Shown here: positions 62,275-64,000 of the stretch, one piece after another | Position numbering within the stretch: position 1 is the stretch's first letter | Layout of the letters: each line of letters opens with the position of its first letter | The notes under the pieces: model-generated | What the model saw: the letters and a program-made list of their open reading frames with translations, nothing else | What the model was told of the DNA's origin: nothing | Databases searched by the model: none | Translations under genes and position numbers: made by a program | Assembly: GCF_030036535.1 (NCBI RefSeq) | Contig: NZ_CP080388.1 | Coordinates: 372,001 to 436,000 of the forward strand | DNA length: 64,000 nt | Source of the DNA: Agrobacterium cucumeris | GTDB taxonomy: Bacteria > Pseudomonadota > Alphaproteobacteria > Rhizobiales > Rhizobiaceae | Direction of reading: 5' to 3'

Positions 62275-64000
62275 ATGCATATCGACAAGATTTCCGACAT
62301 GATCGCGCATTTCATCGGCATGTTCGACACGGTGGTCGAGGAAGCGCGTCTGAGAAGCAACTATAGCGAAGGCCCGGCGCATTCCGATCCGGACCGACTG
62401 CCGGACGATGAGGTAGCAAGGCTGCTCGACAAGAACTATGACGTCCCGCTCGAGGATTACGATCCCGGCGTCAAATATCGCTCCGGCTATTACGATTTCG
62501 ATTACATGCGACCGCATTTCGCCCGCGCTGTCGAATACGACATGCAGCAGCTTGCAAATGCCATCCCGGTCGATATTTCCGGCGCGCATTTCCGTTTTCC
62601 CGGCCGCCTTTCCTTTGATGAGCGCGAACTGGTGGTTCATACCGGTCCAGGCTCGGTAGCCGGCCATCTTACTCAGGTCAATATTCTCCAGGACGATGAC
62701 TATCTGAACATGACGGACGGCCCGAATGTGGCGCGCGACACGACCTTCGTGACCGAGCGCACTGTCGAGTTCTACAACGAAGCCGCCGTCTTCACGCCCT
62801 TTTCCACCTTCCAGCGCACCGATAATTACGACGCGCTACAGGCGCTTGCCAAATCCGCGCACGACTATATCGAACACGCCCGCGACAATGACGTGACCTC
62901 GCTTGGCACCGGCGCGGACCAGGATTTCGTTCTGGCCGGCAACGATATCAACGGTCTTTATATCAATGGCGCCGTGGCCTACGACAAGCCGACGCTCGAC
63001 GACTTCATGCCGGACCGCGGCATTGCCAAACCCGCCGAGGCACCGGAAAAAAGCGACGTCTCCCTGCATGAAGACAGCCCGGCCGGCAACAGCCTCGATA
63101 TCGCCGCTGGCGCCAATGTCGTCGCCAACATCGCCACGCTGGTCAATACCGGCGTCATGACCTCGGTCACCGCCGTCATGGGCGATTATCACCAGATCGA
63201 CGCCATCACCCAAGCCTATATCTACAGTGACCGGGACGAGATTTCTTCCGTCTTCACGCACTCGGAGGATCAGGCGGCAACGGCTGCCTACAACATCGCC
63301 AGCTTTCAGCGCAGTGTCTATCCGGGCGCGGAAAATGCCGCGGCGGACAGCCATGAGAGCGGCGAGCCGCCGATATTCCCCACCGCCTGGCGCGTCAGCG
63401 TGCTGGAAGGGGATGTGTCCTTCGTTCACTGGATCGAACAATACCAGTTCATCAGCGACAATGACACGATGACCATCACCACATCGGGTGCAAGTGTCAG
63501 CCTTTTGACCGGCGGTAACGCCGCGCTCAACATCGCCAATTTTCTCGGCATCGGCATGCAGTACGATCTGATCATCGTCGGCGGCAATGTGCTGGACATG
63601 AACCTCATCAGCCAGATTGCCGTGCTTTACGACAATGACTGGGCCCGCGCCAATCCCGATGCACCTGGTGGCGCCACCATCCAGTCCGGCAATAACCTGC
63701 TGTGGAACGATGCCAGCATTCATAATGTCGGCAGCAACGACCGCTTCGAGACCATGCCGGACTATATGCACCAGACGGTAAACGCGATCAACGAACGCGA
63801 TCCCAACATGCCGGATGCGCTTGCCCACGACGCCAACTTCGCCGGCTATCAGGGGCTGAACGTCCTTTACATCACCGGCAACCTTTATGATGTCAGCATC
63901 ATCAAGCAGGTGAGCGTGCTCGGCGATTCCGACGACGTGACCCAGGCCGCCGCCAAGGTCCTCGAAAACAACGACAATGCCACGGTCCATATCGATACCG
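62275..64000 (+). CDS. Large acidic protein, probable type I secreted surface protein, 5' part
   Basis: At least 575 residues; the frame is open at the window end. AGGGAGGGA precedes ATG 62275. No Sec signal. N-terminal 60 residues are helical and charged (MHIDKISDMIAHFIGMFDTV), then a long Asp/Asn-rich region without cysteine. It carries recurring blocks of the form 'hydrophobic-N-x-(G/D)-hydrophobic': GLYINGAVAYDKP, GANVVANIATLVNTGVM, YDLIIVGGNVLDMNLISQIAVLYDND, LNVLYITGNLYDVSIIKQVSVLGDSDDV. The last two are clear repeats of about 130-residue spacing. This periodic acidic beta pattern suits an extracellular repeat protein. As I recall, annotators call similar Agrobacterium proteins 'type I secretion protein', but I cannot verify a family here. 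Confidence 0.65.
   Translation, partial: MHIDKISDMIAHFIGMFDTVVEEARLRSNYSEGPAHSDPDRLPDDEVARLLDKNYDVPLEDYDPGVKYRSGYYDFDYMRPHFARAVEYDMQQLANAIPVDISGAHFRFPGRLSFDERELVVHTGPGSVAGHLTQVNILQDDDYLNMTDGPNVARDTTFVTERTVEFYNEAAVFTPFSTFQRTDNYDALQALAKSAHDYIEHARDNDVTSLGTGADQDFVLAGNDINGLYINGAVAYDKPTLDDFMPDRGIAKPAEAPEKSDVSLHEDSPAGNSLDIAAGANVVANIATLVNTGVMTSVTAVMGDYHQIDAITQAYIYSDRDEISSVFTHSEDQAATAAYNIASFQRSVYPGAENAAADSHESGEPPIFPTAWRVSVLEGDVSFVHWIEQYQFISDNDTMTITTSGASVSLLTGGNAALNIANFLGIGMQYDLIIVGGNVLDMNLISQIAVLYDNDWARANPDAPGGATIQSGNNLLWNDASIHNVGSNDRFETMPDYMHQTVNAINERDPNMPDALAHDANFAGYQGLNVLYITGNLYDVSIIKQVSVLGDSDDVTQAAAKVLENNDNATVHIDT

Overview
The window reads as chromosomal DNA of an alphaproteobacterium of the Agrobacterium/Rhizobium group, most likely the Agrobacterium tumefaciens/fabrum complex. 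It is about 60 % GC in genes, packed with ATGA- and TGATG-coupled operons, and carries rhizobial intergenic repeats. Two diagnostic loci support this: a complete sulfoquinovose monooxygenase (smo) cluster and a rhizobial type III cellulose synthesis cluster (celDE facing bcsN-celABCG). From memory, gene order and orientation match the linear chromosome of strain C58 around Atu3277-Atu3309. That is recall, not a database check.

Layout. 1-9 kb: the 3' end of an RTX-type secreted protein, a membrane acyltransferase, an orphan Wza-like polysaccharide export lipoprotein, and an RND efflux adaptor/pump pair. 8.5-13.3 kb: a 1379-residue autotransporter translationally coupled to an IalB-family protein. 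13.5-23.5 kb: smoABC and, divergently, smoD and smoEFGHI. These import sulfoquinovosyl glycerol, hydrolyse it, release sulfite with a flavin monooxygenase and reduce the product to glucose. A repeated TTGAT-type element sits in both smo promoter regions. 23.5-27.7 kb: a TPP riboswitch followed by a thiamin salvage operon (permease, ThiY, ThiM, ThiE, ThiD) without its ATPase. 27.7-31 kb: a RIME-like inverted repeat, then an Lrp-type regulator divergent from alanine racemase and D-amino acid dehydrogenase. 31-37 kb: a BA14K protein and the dctBD/dctA system with a readable sigma-54 promoter and DctD-type sites. 37-39.4 kb: a small EamA protein, a class III aminotransferase and an SDR.

39.6-51.7 kb: cellulose synthesis. 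celD (acetyltransferase) and celE (amidohydrolase) converge on bcsN-celA-celB-celC-celG. CelA/CelB synthesise the glucan, CelC is a GH8 glucanase, and CelG is a TPR protein in the place usually taken by BcsC. 52-58.7 kb: an AGE-family epimerase, then an opposing five-gene operon (UDP-glucuronate decarboxylase, GalE, a cellulose-synthase-like GT2, a DUF995 protein, a GH26-like Tat-type glycosidase). I read this operon as an uncharacterised glycan system. 59-64 kb: a small secreted protein, a LuxR-type regulator, a long AT-richer intergenic region, and two Asp/Asn-rich proteins. The first has 30-residue repeats; the second runs off the window. They look like type I secreted surface proteins.

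The overall theme is cell-surface and plant-associated functions (cellulose, other glycans, autotransporter, RTX-like proteins) mixed with uptake of plant-derived nutrients (sulfoquinovose, C4-dicarboxylates, D-alanine, thiamin precursors). No tRNA, rRNA, CRISPR array, transposase or integrase was found.
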